Positions 1-5,126 of a stretch of DNA of 5,233 bases are shown piece by piece (positions within the stretch are counted from its first letter, which is position 1; the number at the start of each line of letters is the position of its first letter). Made by a program: the position numbers and the translations under genes. Source of the DNA: DALYDP01 sp964541635. Lineage in GTDB: Bacteria; Patescibacteriota; Gracilibacteria; Peribacterales; Peribacteraceae. Under the pieces are notes generated by a model. The model was given only the letters and a program-made list of their open reading frames with translations. It did not search any database and was not told the DNA's origin. The DNA lies in the NCBI GenBank assembly GCA_964541635.1, contig CAZIQM010000061.1, forward strand, positions 1 to 5,233, written 5' to 3'.

Positions 1-53
1 GCTCCGGACTTATAAACCGGCGGTCGGTGGTTCAAATCCCCCCTCGCCCACCA
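1..53 (+). tRNA. tRNA, 3' part, probably tRNA-Ile with anticodon UAU
   Basis: Counting back from the encoded CCA (51-53), the discriminator is A, the acceptor 3' strand is CTCGCCC, the T arm is GGTGG-TTCAAAT-CCCCC, the variable loop is CGGTC, and the anticodon arm is CCGGA-CTTATAA-ACCGG. The window therefore starts near tRNA position 24, and the D arm and 5' acceptor strand lie outside it. In the 7-nt loop CTTATAA, T33 is followed by TAT, which would read the isoleucine codon AUA; A37 and discriminator A fit tRNA-Ile. Two oddities are an A-A mismatch closing the anticodon loop (31:39) and a U-C mismatch in the T stem (51:63). The tRNA class is certain; the Ile(UAU) identity is moderately sure because the arm is imperfect and half the gene is missing. 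CCA is genome-encoded, so the CCA enzyme at 2451-3812 would serve repair for this tRNA. Confidence 0.85.
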
Positions 54-54
54 T

Positions 55-354
55 TCACACCTCGCTCGGCTTCCGCGGGGCCGAGGACGCGGCAAGGGCG
101 TCCCTGATGGCCGCGTAATCGGCCTGGCGCGCGCTGAGCCCGATGCCGACGCATGTGATGACGGCGAGGGCGATTTTTTCGGCATCGCGTTTCACGAATC
201 CTTCGGCGGCGAACATCCCCCCGACGCACAGCGCTACGCCAAGGATGGTCCTGTGCGTCATCCGCAGGATCGGTTCGTCGTCGTCCTCCGCCAGTTCCGC
301 CCGGATCGGCTCATCGATGGTGCGCGGCGATTCGTAGGGGTTGGGGTCGAGCAT
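55..354 (-). CDS. small membrane protein with N-terminal NPYESP motif, unknown function
   Basis: This 99-residue protein is not recognised as a family of known function. Residues 5-10 read NPYESP, a motif seen at the N terminus of many uncharacterised small membrane proteins of planctomycetes. An acidic stretch (AEDDDE, 22-27) follows, then two hydrophobic segments at about 36-53 and 60-75, and a short charged tail. The ATG at 354 was chosen because a TACACT -10 box (368-363) ends 8 nt upstream, which would give a leaderless or nearly leaderless mRNA. An in-frame ATG at 372 (adding MLHSST) and a far upstream start at 516 are possible but would lie upstream of that promoter, and the longest form would overlap the divergent lipoprotein gene. 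The stop lies one base past the 3' end of the opposing tRNA, with no terminator between them. That this is a real gene is likely, supported by membrane-like composition and its promoter. Confidence 0.7.
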   Translation of the reverse strand: MLDPNPYESPRTIDEPIRAELAEDDDEPILRMTHRTILGVALCVGGMFAAEGFVKRDAEKIALAVITCVGIGLSARQADYAAIRDALAASSAPRKPSEV

Positions 355-362
355 GGTCGAAG

Positions 363-368
363 AGTGTA
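363..368 (-). promoter_or_regulatory. -10 box for the 99-aa membrane protein gene
   Basis: On the minus strand TACACT lies 8 nt upstream of the ATG at 354. The best -35 candidate, TCTACG (392-387, 18-bp spacer), is weak, so this is a -10-driven call. The box overlaps the -35 element of the opposing lipoprotein promoter. Confidence 0.5.
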
Positions 369-394
369 ACATTTTCCCGATTCGTCCGTAGAAT
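366..394 (+). promoter_or_regulatory. promoter of the lipoprotein gene
   Basis: The -35 box is GTAACA (366-371, four of six matches to TTGACA) and the -10 box is TAGAAT (389-394), separated by 17 bp. The -10 ends 6 nt before the ATG at 401, which places the expected transcription start at the start codon. No Shine-Dalgarno sequence is present. Confidence 0.65.
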
Positions 395-400
395 GGGCAT

Positions 401-940
401 ATGAAGCATACGCTCTCCGTCCTCGCGCTTTCCCTTCTCGTCGCATGCACTGCGGCGCCCTCAGGCGGACAACCCTCGGGCACAGCGTCGCTCGAGACGT
501 ACGCGAACGACGACATCGGCTACACCATCGATGTTCCGTCCGATTGGACGATCACGGAGAGCGACACGGTCGTGACCGACGGGTACACGGCGGTCGGCAC
601 GTCGTTCGGTTATCCCGCGGGGCGCGATCGATCGGCACTGGGCGAAGCGACGGTGAACGTGGCGTCGATGCCCGAATGCCCGTCGCAGGACGGCGGCACG
701 ATGGACGACGTGAACGGCCAACGGTTCATGCGGACGGAGTTCGACGGCGTCGGGGCCGGCAACCGCTACCGCGGCGAAACGTACGCGATCGAACGCGGCG
801 GTTCGTGCGTGGTCGTGACGCTCTTCACGCATTCCTGCAATCTCGGCCCTGATTGCGGCGACGATCGCCAAGAGCCCTACTCGTACGACGACACGCTCTT
901 CAAGTTGAAAACGGTGTTCGAATCGCTGACATTCCGCTGA
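401..940 (+). CDS. secreted lipoprotein with a PsbP-like domain
   Basis: This 179-residue protein starts with a lysine, a hydrophobic stretch (5-15) and the lipobox LVAC with Cys16, so it should be cleaved by signal peptidase II and lipid-anchored at that cysteine. A Ser/Gly/Pro-rich linker (about 17-32) follows. The globular part opens with YANDDIGYTIDVPSDWTI (34-51), the pattern of PsbP-like or related proteins, where an aromatic-rich strand precedes a P-S-x-W turn, and it ends with a helix and strand (LFKLKTVFESLTF, 166-178) typical of the same fold. Four further cysteines (93, 136, 146, 152) could form disulfides outside the membrane. The substrate or partner is unknown. The ATG at 401 is supported by the lipoprotein signal and by a -10 box 6 nt upstream. 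The gene is divergent from the 99-aa membrane protein gene and ends at a strong terminator. Confidence 0.88.
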   Translation: MKHTLSVLALSLLVACTAAPSGGQPSGTASLETYANDDIGYTIDVPSDWTITESDTVVTDGYTAVGTSFGYPAGRDRSALGEATVNVASMPECPSQDGGTMDDVNGQRFMRTEFDGVGAGNRYRGETYAIERGGSCVVVTLFTHSCNLGPDCGDDRQEPYSYDDTLFKLKTVFESLTFR

Positions 941-945
941 ACGAA

Positions 946-973
946 AAAACGCCCGGAATCCTCCGGGCGTTTT
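946..973. terminator. bidirectional intrinsic terminator
   Basis: A perfect 12-bp stem (946-957 paired with 962-973, GC core CGCCCGGA/TCCGGGCG) encloses the 4-nt loop ATCC. A six-A run (944-949) on one side and TTTT (970-973) on the other give a U tract in either direction, slightly longer for minus-strand transcription. It lies between the ends of the convergent lipoprotein gene (940) and the 61-aa gene (986), so it can stop both. Confidence 0.9.
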
Positions 974-985
974 CGAACCGGTCGA

Positions 986-1171
986 TCAGTAGCCGGTGTT
1001 GCCCGTGGCGCCGCCGTTGTCGGTGCCCAGGTTCACGTTGATGCCGGGTCCGCCGTTGGCAGGCGCCTGGTTGCGGAACATCATGACGCCGACATACGCC
1101 ACGAAGGCGATGACGATGATGGCGACGACCGCCACGATGGCGCTCATCGCGCCGGATCCGTTGTCTGCCAT
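986..1171 (-). CDS. 61-aa single-pass membrane protein, unknown function
   Basis: The protein has a short polar N terminus (MADNGSGAM), one strongly hydrophobic helix at about 10-32 (rich in I, V, A), an FRNQ boundary, and a tail (about 37-61) rich in Gly and Asn ending in Tyr. This resembles a class of small hypothetical proteins made of one helix plus a low-complexity tail; no function is assigned. The ATG at 1171 is preceded by a pyrimidine-rich stretch with no Shine-Dalgarno sequence. A TTATTT (1193-1188) 16 nt upstream could be a -10 box, but the -35 region is poor. ATG at 1147 (residue 9) would also keep the helix. Support for coding is the clean membrane segment, the fit of its stop to the shared terminator 13 bp downstream, and the lack of any better gene on the opposite strand. 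Confidence 0.65.
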   Translation of the reverse strand: MADNGSGAMSAIVAVVAIIVIAFVAYVGVMMFRNQAPANGGPGINVNLGTDNGGATGNTGY

Positions 1172-1294
1172 GGGAGAAGGAGGGTGGAAATAAAGGCGCT
1201 TATGCAGACGATCGAAGCGGCAAAATCATACGGGCGGGTAAGAAGCGGCTTTTCCATGCGTCTTAGGAGCATTCTCCTTTTCCCCCTCGTTCCC

Positions 1295-1546
1295 ATGAAC
1301 CTTCTCGCGTTCCTCATCATCGGCCTGCTCGCCGGCTGGATCGCCGACATGCTCGTGAAGGGCAGCAGCTACGGCCTGCTCGGACACCTCGTGATCGGGG
1401 TGATCGGCGCCTTCATCGGCGGCTTCATCTTCAGCGCGCTCGGCATCGGCGCGTACGGCTTCATCGGCAGCCTCGTCATGGCGATCGTCGGCGCCGTCGT
1501 CTTCCTGCTGATCCTGAACGCCTTCAACCGGGGCAGGGCTTCCTAA
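1295..1546 (+). CDS. GlsB/YeaQ/YmgE family membrane protein
   Basis: This 83-residue protein belongs to the transglycosylase-associated protein family (GlsB/YeaQ/YmgE), small inner-membrane proteins linked to stress responses whose biochemical role is not established. It has the family pattern: a first helix ending in LLAGWIADML (11-20), a Gly-rich turn (KGSSYGLLG), a second helix with GVIGAFIGGF (35-44), and a third at about 57-76. The ATG at 1295 was chosen because it gives the usual family length and puts the first helix at the N terminus. Earlier in-frame starts (GTG 1184, ATG 1202, ATG 1256) would add a basic, non-conserved extension. No convincing promoter or Shine-Dalgarno sequence sits next to 1295; an AGGAG at 1265-1269 is too far away. 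The 123 bp between this gene and the divergent 61-aa gene hold no other feature I can support. The transporter gene follows 37 bp downstream. Confidence 0.88.
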   Translation: MNLLAFLIIGLLAGWIADMLVKGSSYGLLGHLVIGVIGAFIGGFIFSALGIGAYGFIGSLVMAIVGAVVFLLILNAFNRGRAS

Positions 1547-1571
1547 GGCTTCCAAACGGCCGCCGGTGCGT

Positions 1572-1577
1572 TAGAGT
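1572..1577 (+). promoter_or_regulatory. -10 box for the EamA transporter gene
   Basis: TAGAGT ends 6 nt before the ATG at 1584, the same geometry as four other genes here. The -35 region (CTTCCA/TTCCAA at 1549-1555) is weak. If active, it would transcribe the transporter as a leaderless mRNA separately from the GlsB-type gene. Confidence 0.5.
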
Positions 1578-1583
1578 GCGTCC

Positions 1584-2474
1584 ATGTACGCACAAGGCGC
1601 GCTGGCGGTCGTTTTCGCGGCAATCGTGTGGAGCATGGACGGACTCCTGCGCCAGGGCCTTTTTTCCGTTCCGTCGATGCTGGTCGTGGCGCTCGAGCAC
1701 GCGCTCGACACGGTCATCTTCGCCCCGTTCGTCGTGTTGGGGTGGAAGCACGTGCGCGCGATGCGCCCGCGCGAATGGGGCATCATGATCGGCCTCAGCG
1801 GCGTTTCGGGATTACTCGCGCTGTTCCTCTACACGAAAGCGCTGTCGTACGTCGGGTACGCTCCCCTCTCCGTCGTCATCCTCCTCCAGAAACTCCAACC
1901 CTTTTTCACGATCGCGTGCGCGGCCGCGGTCTTGCGGGAACGCCTGACCGCGCGCTTCTTCGCGACGGCGTTCGTCGCCGTGGCCGCCGGCTACCTCGTG
2001 ACGTTCGGTTGGCACCTCCCGACCGGGCCGGGCGACGCCCGCACGGTGGTCGCGGCGCTCATGGCCGTCGGCGCCGCCGCGTGTTGGGGGTCGTCGACCG
2101 TCTTCAGCAAATACCTCCTGCGCGAGCTTCCCGCGACGGTCGCGACGGGCGTGCGCGTGGCCATCACCGCGGCCATGGCGGGCGTTATGGCCGTCGCGCT
2201 CGGGCAGTCGGCGGACGTTGCCGCGCTCGAAGGGTCGCAATGGCTCGCGCTTGCGGCGATCGCGTGCAGCGCGGGCGGCGTCGGCCTCGCGATCTACTAC
2301 TGGGGGCTCCGCCGCATTCCCGCGTCGCACTCCTGCATCTACGAGCTCATGTGGCCCGTGTCCGCCATCGCCATCGACTACGTCGCCAACGGCACGGTCC
2401 TGTCGGTCGCGCAATTGTTCGGGGCGGTCGTGCTCGTCGGTGCGATGCTTTCACTGCCCCGCGGCACGGCGTAG
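1584..2474 (+). CDS. EamA-family (drug/metabolite transporter superfamily) permease
   Basis: This 296-residue integral membrane protein has two EamA repeats, at about 5-141 and 155-291, consistent with the usual ten-helix DMT topology and length. In the first repeat, LLQKLQPFFTIACAAAVLRERL (100-121) is the family signature, where a helix precedes the conserved acidic/basic RER turn, followed by a helix ending in GYLVTFG (136-142). The second repeat opens with ACWGSSTVFSKY (166-177), and its fourth helix has YELMWPVSAIAIDY (253-266). Members export or import small metabolites; the substrate cannot be read from the sequence. A leaderless start at ATG 1584 fits the TAGAGT box. The last 24 bp overlap the end of the opposing cca gene, and no terminator hairpin is visible there. 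Confidence 0.92.
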   Translation: MYAQGALAVVFAAIVWSMDGLLRQGLFSVPSMLVVALEHALDTVIFAPFVVLGWKHVRAMRPREWGIMIGLSGVSGLLALFLYTKALSYVGYAPLSVVILLQKLQPFFTIACAAAVLRERLTARFFATAFVAVAAGYLVTFGWHLPTGPGDARTVVAALMAVGAAACWGSSTVFSKYLLRELPATVATGVRVAITAAMAGVMAVALGQSADVAALEGSQWLALAAIACSAGGVGLAIYYWGLRRIPASHSCIYELMWPVSAIAIDYVANGTVLSVAQLFGAVVLVGAMLSLPRGTA

Positions 2475-3812
2475 CACGAATTCCTTCGCTTCCTGCTTGG
2501 TCGCCACCTCTTTGCGCACCTGCGCGTCGTGCAGCGCTTGGAGTATTTTCCCCACTTCTTCGCCCGGCCTGATGCCGAGCATGTCCATCACGTCCGCGCC
2601 GGAGAGCAGTTGCTTCGGCGGACGCGGGTGCGAGTCGAGGAACGCTTGTTGGTCTTGCACGATCGCGTCGTAGAAGGCGAAGTCGGCGGGATCGGTTCCC
2701 GCGATGTCGAGCCAGAAGACGCGCACGAGGTCGTTGAACCACGGATGGTGGTACCAGTGCGCCTTCCGCTCGTCCGATAGCTCGCGGAAGGTTTCCATCG
2801 TCATGTGGTGGCGGATGAGCCAATCGATTTTTTCGATACGCTTGTTCGGCGCTTGCCAGCGCTTGAGCATCGCGGTCGCGAGGTCGGCGGACACCGACGC
2901 GTGGTGGTCGAACCGGATGCGCTCCTTGATGGCGAACGTCTGCACTTTGCCGATGTCGTGGAGCAGCGCCGCGAGCCGGACGTCGGCGTCGTCGTCCGGG
3001 CGGAACGCTTCCGTGCACGCGAGGAGGTGGTTCCACACGTCGCCTTCGTGGTGGAAATCGGCCGGTTGCGCGATGCCCTTGCAGGCGTGGAGCTCCGGCG
3101 CGATGGCCGAGAGGATGCCGAGTTCCCACATGTCTTCGAGCCCCGTCGCGGGATTCGGCCCCGCCAGCAATTTCTCGAGCTCCTCGAGGATACGGCTCCC
3201 GGAAAGCGTTTTCGCCAGCGGCGCGTTGTCCCGCAGCGCCGCGTAGGTCGCCGGTTCGTACTGCCCGGCCATCCGCGCGCGCAGGCGCACCGCGCGCAGG
3301 ATGCGCAGCGCGTCGTGCGCGATGCGTTCGGAAGGATTCCCGATGAAACGCACGAGTTTCTCCGAGGCGTCGCGCAGGCCGTCCGTCGGGTCGTAGAGTT
3401 CGCGCGCGACGGGGTTTTCGTACATCGCGTTCACCGTGAAATCGCGGCGGACGACGTCTTCCTGCCTCGTGCTGAACGTTATCGCTTCCGGATGCCGCCC
3501 GGATGACGCGGCGCTTTCCGTGCGGAACGTCGTGACTTCGAAGGAGAATCCTTTCGTCTTCACGACCATGCTCGCCAGGCTCCGCGGGTCTTCCTTCGCG
3601 TCCTTGAACACGGTTTTCACCCGGTCGGGCGTCGCGTCCGTCGCGATGTCGATGTCTTCGGGAACGTGCCCGAGAGCCAGGTCGCGCACTGCGCCGCCGA
3701 CCCACCACGCTTCGAAGCCCGCGTCCTGCAAGCGTTCGCAGGCCGCGTACGCCGCCTCGCCGTAGAGCGTGGAGAGGAGCGCGTCGAGTGTTCGCTTCGG
3801 CAGTTCCTTCAC
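2451..3812 (-). CDS. cca: CCA tRNA nucleotidyltransferase with HD domain
   Basis: This 453-residue class II nucleotidyltransferase adds or repairs the 3' CCA of tRNA. The nucleotidyltransferase head has WWVGGAVRDLALG (36-48) and the metal-binding DID (Asp53, Asp55) in PEDIDIATDATP; RRDFTVNAM (122-130) and DPTDGLRD (141-148) complete the catalytic and hinge motifs. The base-recognition motif reads HDALRILRAVR (166-176), with Asp167 and Arg170 of the EDxxR signature kept but His in place of Glu. RILEELEKLL (207-216) follows. A C-terminal HD phosphohydrolase-type domain has HHEGDVWNH (254-262), LLHDIGK (283-289), DHHASVSAD (302-310) and IRHH (333-336). The start is GTG at 3812: the TATGCT box ends exactly 6 nt upstream. 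A second in-frame GTG at 3818 lies inside that spacer. The frame stays open further upstream only as the antisense shadow of the endonuclease gene. Confidence 0.95.
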   Translation of the reverse strand: MKELPKRTLDALLSTLYGEAAYAACERLQDAGFEAWWVGGAVRDLALGHVPEDIDIATDATPDRVKTVFKDAKEDPRSLASMVVKTKGFSFEVTTFRTESAASSGRHPEAITFSTRQEDVVRRDFTVNAMYENPVARELYDPTDGLRDASEKLVRFIGNPSERIAHDALRILRAVRLRARMAGQYEPATYAALRDNAPLAKTLSGSRILEELEKLLAGPNPATGLEDMWELGILSAIAPELHACKGIAQPADFHHEGDVWNHLLACTEAFRPDDDADVRLAALLHDIGKVQTFAIKERIRFDHHASVSADLATAMLKRWQAPNKRIEKIDWLIRHHMTMETFRELSDERKAHWYHHPWFNDLVRVFWLDIAGTDPADFAFYDAIVQDQQAFLDSHPRPPKQLLSGADVMDMLGIRPGEEVGKILQALHDAQVRKEVATKQEAKEFVLRRAAGQ

Positions 3813-3813
3813 G

Positions 3814-3842
3814 TTCACAGCATAGCGCGGGACCTTTACACT
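3814..3842 (+). promoter_or_regulatory. promoter of the endonuclease IV-like gene
   Basis: TTCACA (3814-3819, five of six matches to TTGACA) and TACACT (3837-3842) are separated by 17 bp. The -10 ends 6 nt before the GTG at 3849, so the transcript should begin at the start codon. It is the best -35/-10 pair in the window. Confidence 0.75.
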
Positions 3843-3847
3843 GTCTC
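3819..3847 (-). promoter_or_regulatory. promoter of cca
   Basis: On the minus strand GAGACA (3847-3842, four of six matches to TTGACA) and TATGCT (3824-3819) are 17 bp apart, and the -10 ends 6 nt before the GTG at 3812. It is interleaved with the opposing endonuclease promoter: this -10 shares base 3819 with the other -35, and this -35 shares base 3842 with the other -10. Confidence 0.65.
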
Positions 3848-3848
3848 C

Positions 3849-4679
3849 GTGCTGCGCATCGCCTGTCCCGGCGCCCCCAGGTCCACCCCCGGTTCGGGCG
3901 GGACGCTCGCGGGCTTGAAACACGCGAAATCGCTCGGCATCGACGCCATGGAGATCGAATGGGTGCAGAGCGTGCCGAAGAACGCCGAACACGTCGCGAC
4001 GCTCGGCGAACTCGCGAAAACGTTGGACATCGGGCTCACGATCCACGCGCCGTACTTCATCAACCTTAACTCCGACGACAAGGAAAAGCTCGCCGCGAGC
4101 GAACGGAGGATCATCGACGCCCTCTCGATGGCGCATGTCTGCGGGGCCGTCTCCGTATGCGTCCACGCGGCGTTCAACGGCGGGAAGGATTCCGTGGCAG
4201 TGACCGACAGCGTCCGGAGATGCACGGACCGCATCATGAAAAAGAAAAGGCAGTTTCCCGATGTGAATTTGGCATATGAAACGATGGGCAAGCACAGCCA
4301 GTGGGGAACGCTTGACGAAGTGTTGGCGATATCGAAGGAGTTCGGCATCTATCCCTGCGTCGACGTCGCGCACATGCACGCGCGCGCGAACGGCGCCGTG
4401 AACTCGACGAAGGAGTTCGACGAATTGCTCGACCGGTACGCGAAGGTCCTGGGCAAAAAATCGCTGAAAAACATGCACATCCACTACTCCGGCATCGCGT
4501 ACGGCGAGAAAGGCGAAAAGCACCATTTGCCGTTCGAGGAGAGCGACCTCCGGTGGAAAGATTTCCTGAAAGTGCTCAAAAAGCGCGGCGTCGGGGGCTT
4601 CCTGGTGTGCGAATCGCCCGCGATGGAAGACGACACGCTCCTTCTCCGTGGAACGTACGACTCTCTGAAAATCCGGTGA
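3849..4679 (+). CDS. endonuclease IV-like TIM-barrel protein (archaeal-type, Nfo-related)
   Basis: This 276-residue protein belongs to the AP endonuclease family 2/xylose isomerase-like TIM barrels; the likely role is cleavage of DNA at abasic sites in base excision repair. By eye, the trinuclear zinc ligands of E. coli endonuclease IV have counterparts: His66 (IHAPYFINL), His106 (CVHAAF), Glu144 (YETMGK), Asp172 and His175 (VDVAHMHA), His210 or His212 (MHIHYSG), Glu223 and His225 (GEKHH), and Glu255 (CESP). The E. coli Asp of the DxH pair is replaced by Glu223. The HIHYSGIAYGEKGEKHHLP region (210-228) and the ESP...D.LLL end resemble archaeal members more than E. coli Nfo. The GTG at 3849 was chosen from promoter geometry and because MLRIACPGAP begins the first barrel strand. 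The gene is divergent from cca and ends 9 bp from the opposing 133-aa gene. A sugar-phosphate isomerase role is less likely given the full ligand set. Confidence 0.85.
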   Translation: MLRIACPGAPRSTPGSGGTLAGLKHAKSLGIDAMEIEWVQSVPKNAEHVATLGELAKTLDIGLTIHAPYFINLNSDDKEKLAASERRIIDALSMAHVCGAVSVCVHAAFNGGKDSVAVTDSVRRCTDRIMKKKRQFPDVNLAYETMGKHSQWGTLDEVLAISKEFGIYPCVDVAHMHARANGAVNSTKEFDELLDRYAKVLGKKSLKNMHIHYSGIAYGEKGEKHHLPFEESDLRWKDFLKVLKKRGVGGFLVCESPAMEDDTLLLRGTYDSLKIR

Positions 4680-4688
4680 CGGGCCACG

Positions 4689-5090
4689 TTACTTGAACAA
4701 GCGCAGGAACTTTTCCCCGAGCAGGGCAAGGACGCTTTCGACGGCGTTCTTCTCCTTCGCTTTCACGGGTGCGGGGGCAATCTCGAGTTTGTACAGCGTG
4801 CCAGACGTCGTTCGAACGATTTGTCCTTCCGCACTTTGCGTCACGCCCATTACCGGACTCGTGTTGAAATCGTTTTCGTGGCGTTTTTCCAAACTAATGA
4901 CGGACATCCTCTCGCCGATCACGCCGTCGTTGTACATCGAGACGAGTCCGAGTGTTTTCCACTCCCCGTCGACGAATTTGGAAATGCTTCCTTTTTCATT
5001 ACTCCGAGCGAACACGAAACCTTTCTCCGTGATTTCCGCGGAGGGGCGTTCGCCTTCGACCCACGTGCCTTTCACATCGTTTTTATCCAT
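4689..5090 (-). CDS. hypothetical protein, 133 aa
   Basis: I do not recognise this protein. It has no signal peptide or membrane segment and looks cytoplasmic. The first part (about 8-105) alternates short strands with turns: KGTWVEGE, GFVFARS, KFVDGEWKTLGLVSMYNDGVIGERMSVISLEKR and QIVRTTSGTLYKLE, suggesting a small beta-rich domain in which 'GTW...GEWKTLGLV...GTLYKL' may be repeated strand motifs. A Pro/Lys linker (105-114) leads to an amphipathic basic C-terminal helix (about 116-133, ending LRLFK). The ATG at 5090 is firmly set by a perfect TATAAT box 6 nt upstream. The region is visibly richer in A/T and in Lys/Glu codons than its neighbours, which may mean later acquisition or relaxed selection. 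It converges on the endonuclease gene, with a 9-bp gap and no clear terminator. Confidence 0.8.
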   Translation of the reverse strand: MDKNDVKGTWVEGERPSAEITEKGFVFARSNEKGSISKFVDGEWKTLGLVSMYNDGVIGERMSVISLEKRHENDFNTSPVMGVTQSAEGQIVRTTSGTLYKLEIAPAPVKAKEKNAVESVLALLGEKFLRLFK

Positions 5091-5096
5091 TGCAAT

Positions 5097-5125
5097 ATTA
5101 TAACAGAAATCGCATTAATTATCCA
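5097..5125 (-). promoter_or_regulatory. promoter of the 133-aa protein gene
   Basis: On the minus strand TGGATA (5125-5120, four of six matches) and a perfect TATAAT (5102-5097) are 17 bp apart, and the -10 ends 6 nt before the ATG at 5090. The whole region is A/T-rich against the GC-rich background. Its -35 lies one base from the opposing gap -35. Confidence 0.8.
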
Positions 5126-5126
5126 G

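Noticed and set aside
65..85. Hairpin CTCGGC/GCCGAG just after the tRNA
   Set aside because: It has a 9-nt loop and no T tract, and lies in the coding end of the opposing gene, so it is not supported as a terminator.
355..516. Upstream extension of the 99-aa minus-strand gene
   Set aside because: It would cross the divergent lipoprotein gene and the predicted promoter; the extra residues look like translated antisense of the lipoprotein signal region.
1178..1184. AGGAGGG, a perfect Shine-Dalgarno-like sequence on the plus strand
   Set aside because: No start codon lies 5-10 nt downstream; the next in-frame ATG (1202) is about 17 nt away and would give a non-conserved N-terminal extension of the GlsB-type protein.
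1184..1294. 37-codon N-terminal extension of the GlsB-type protein from GTG 1184
   Set aside because: The family length and first helix begin at ATG 1295; the extension is basic and low in family-like features.
2347..3708. Very long second minus-strand open frame inside cca
   Set aside because: The translation is Arg/Pro/Gly-rich without any domain, the usual frame-shifted shadow of a GC-rich gene.
3813..4526. Open minus-strand frame continuing upstream of cca across the endonuclease gene
   Set aside because: It is the antisense of a clear gene in GC-rich DNA; the CCA enzyme family starts near 3812 and a promoter fits there.
4660..4700. Terminator between the endonuclease and 133-aa genes
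   Set aside because: Only a 3-bp GTG/CAC pairing was found around 4676-4687, with no U tract.
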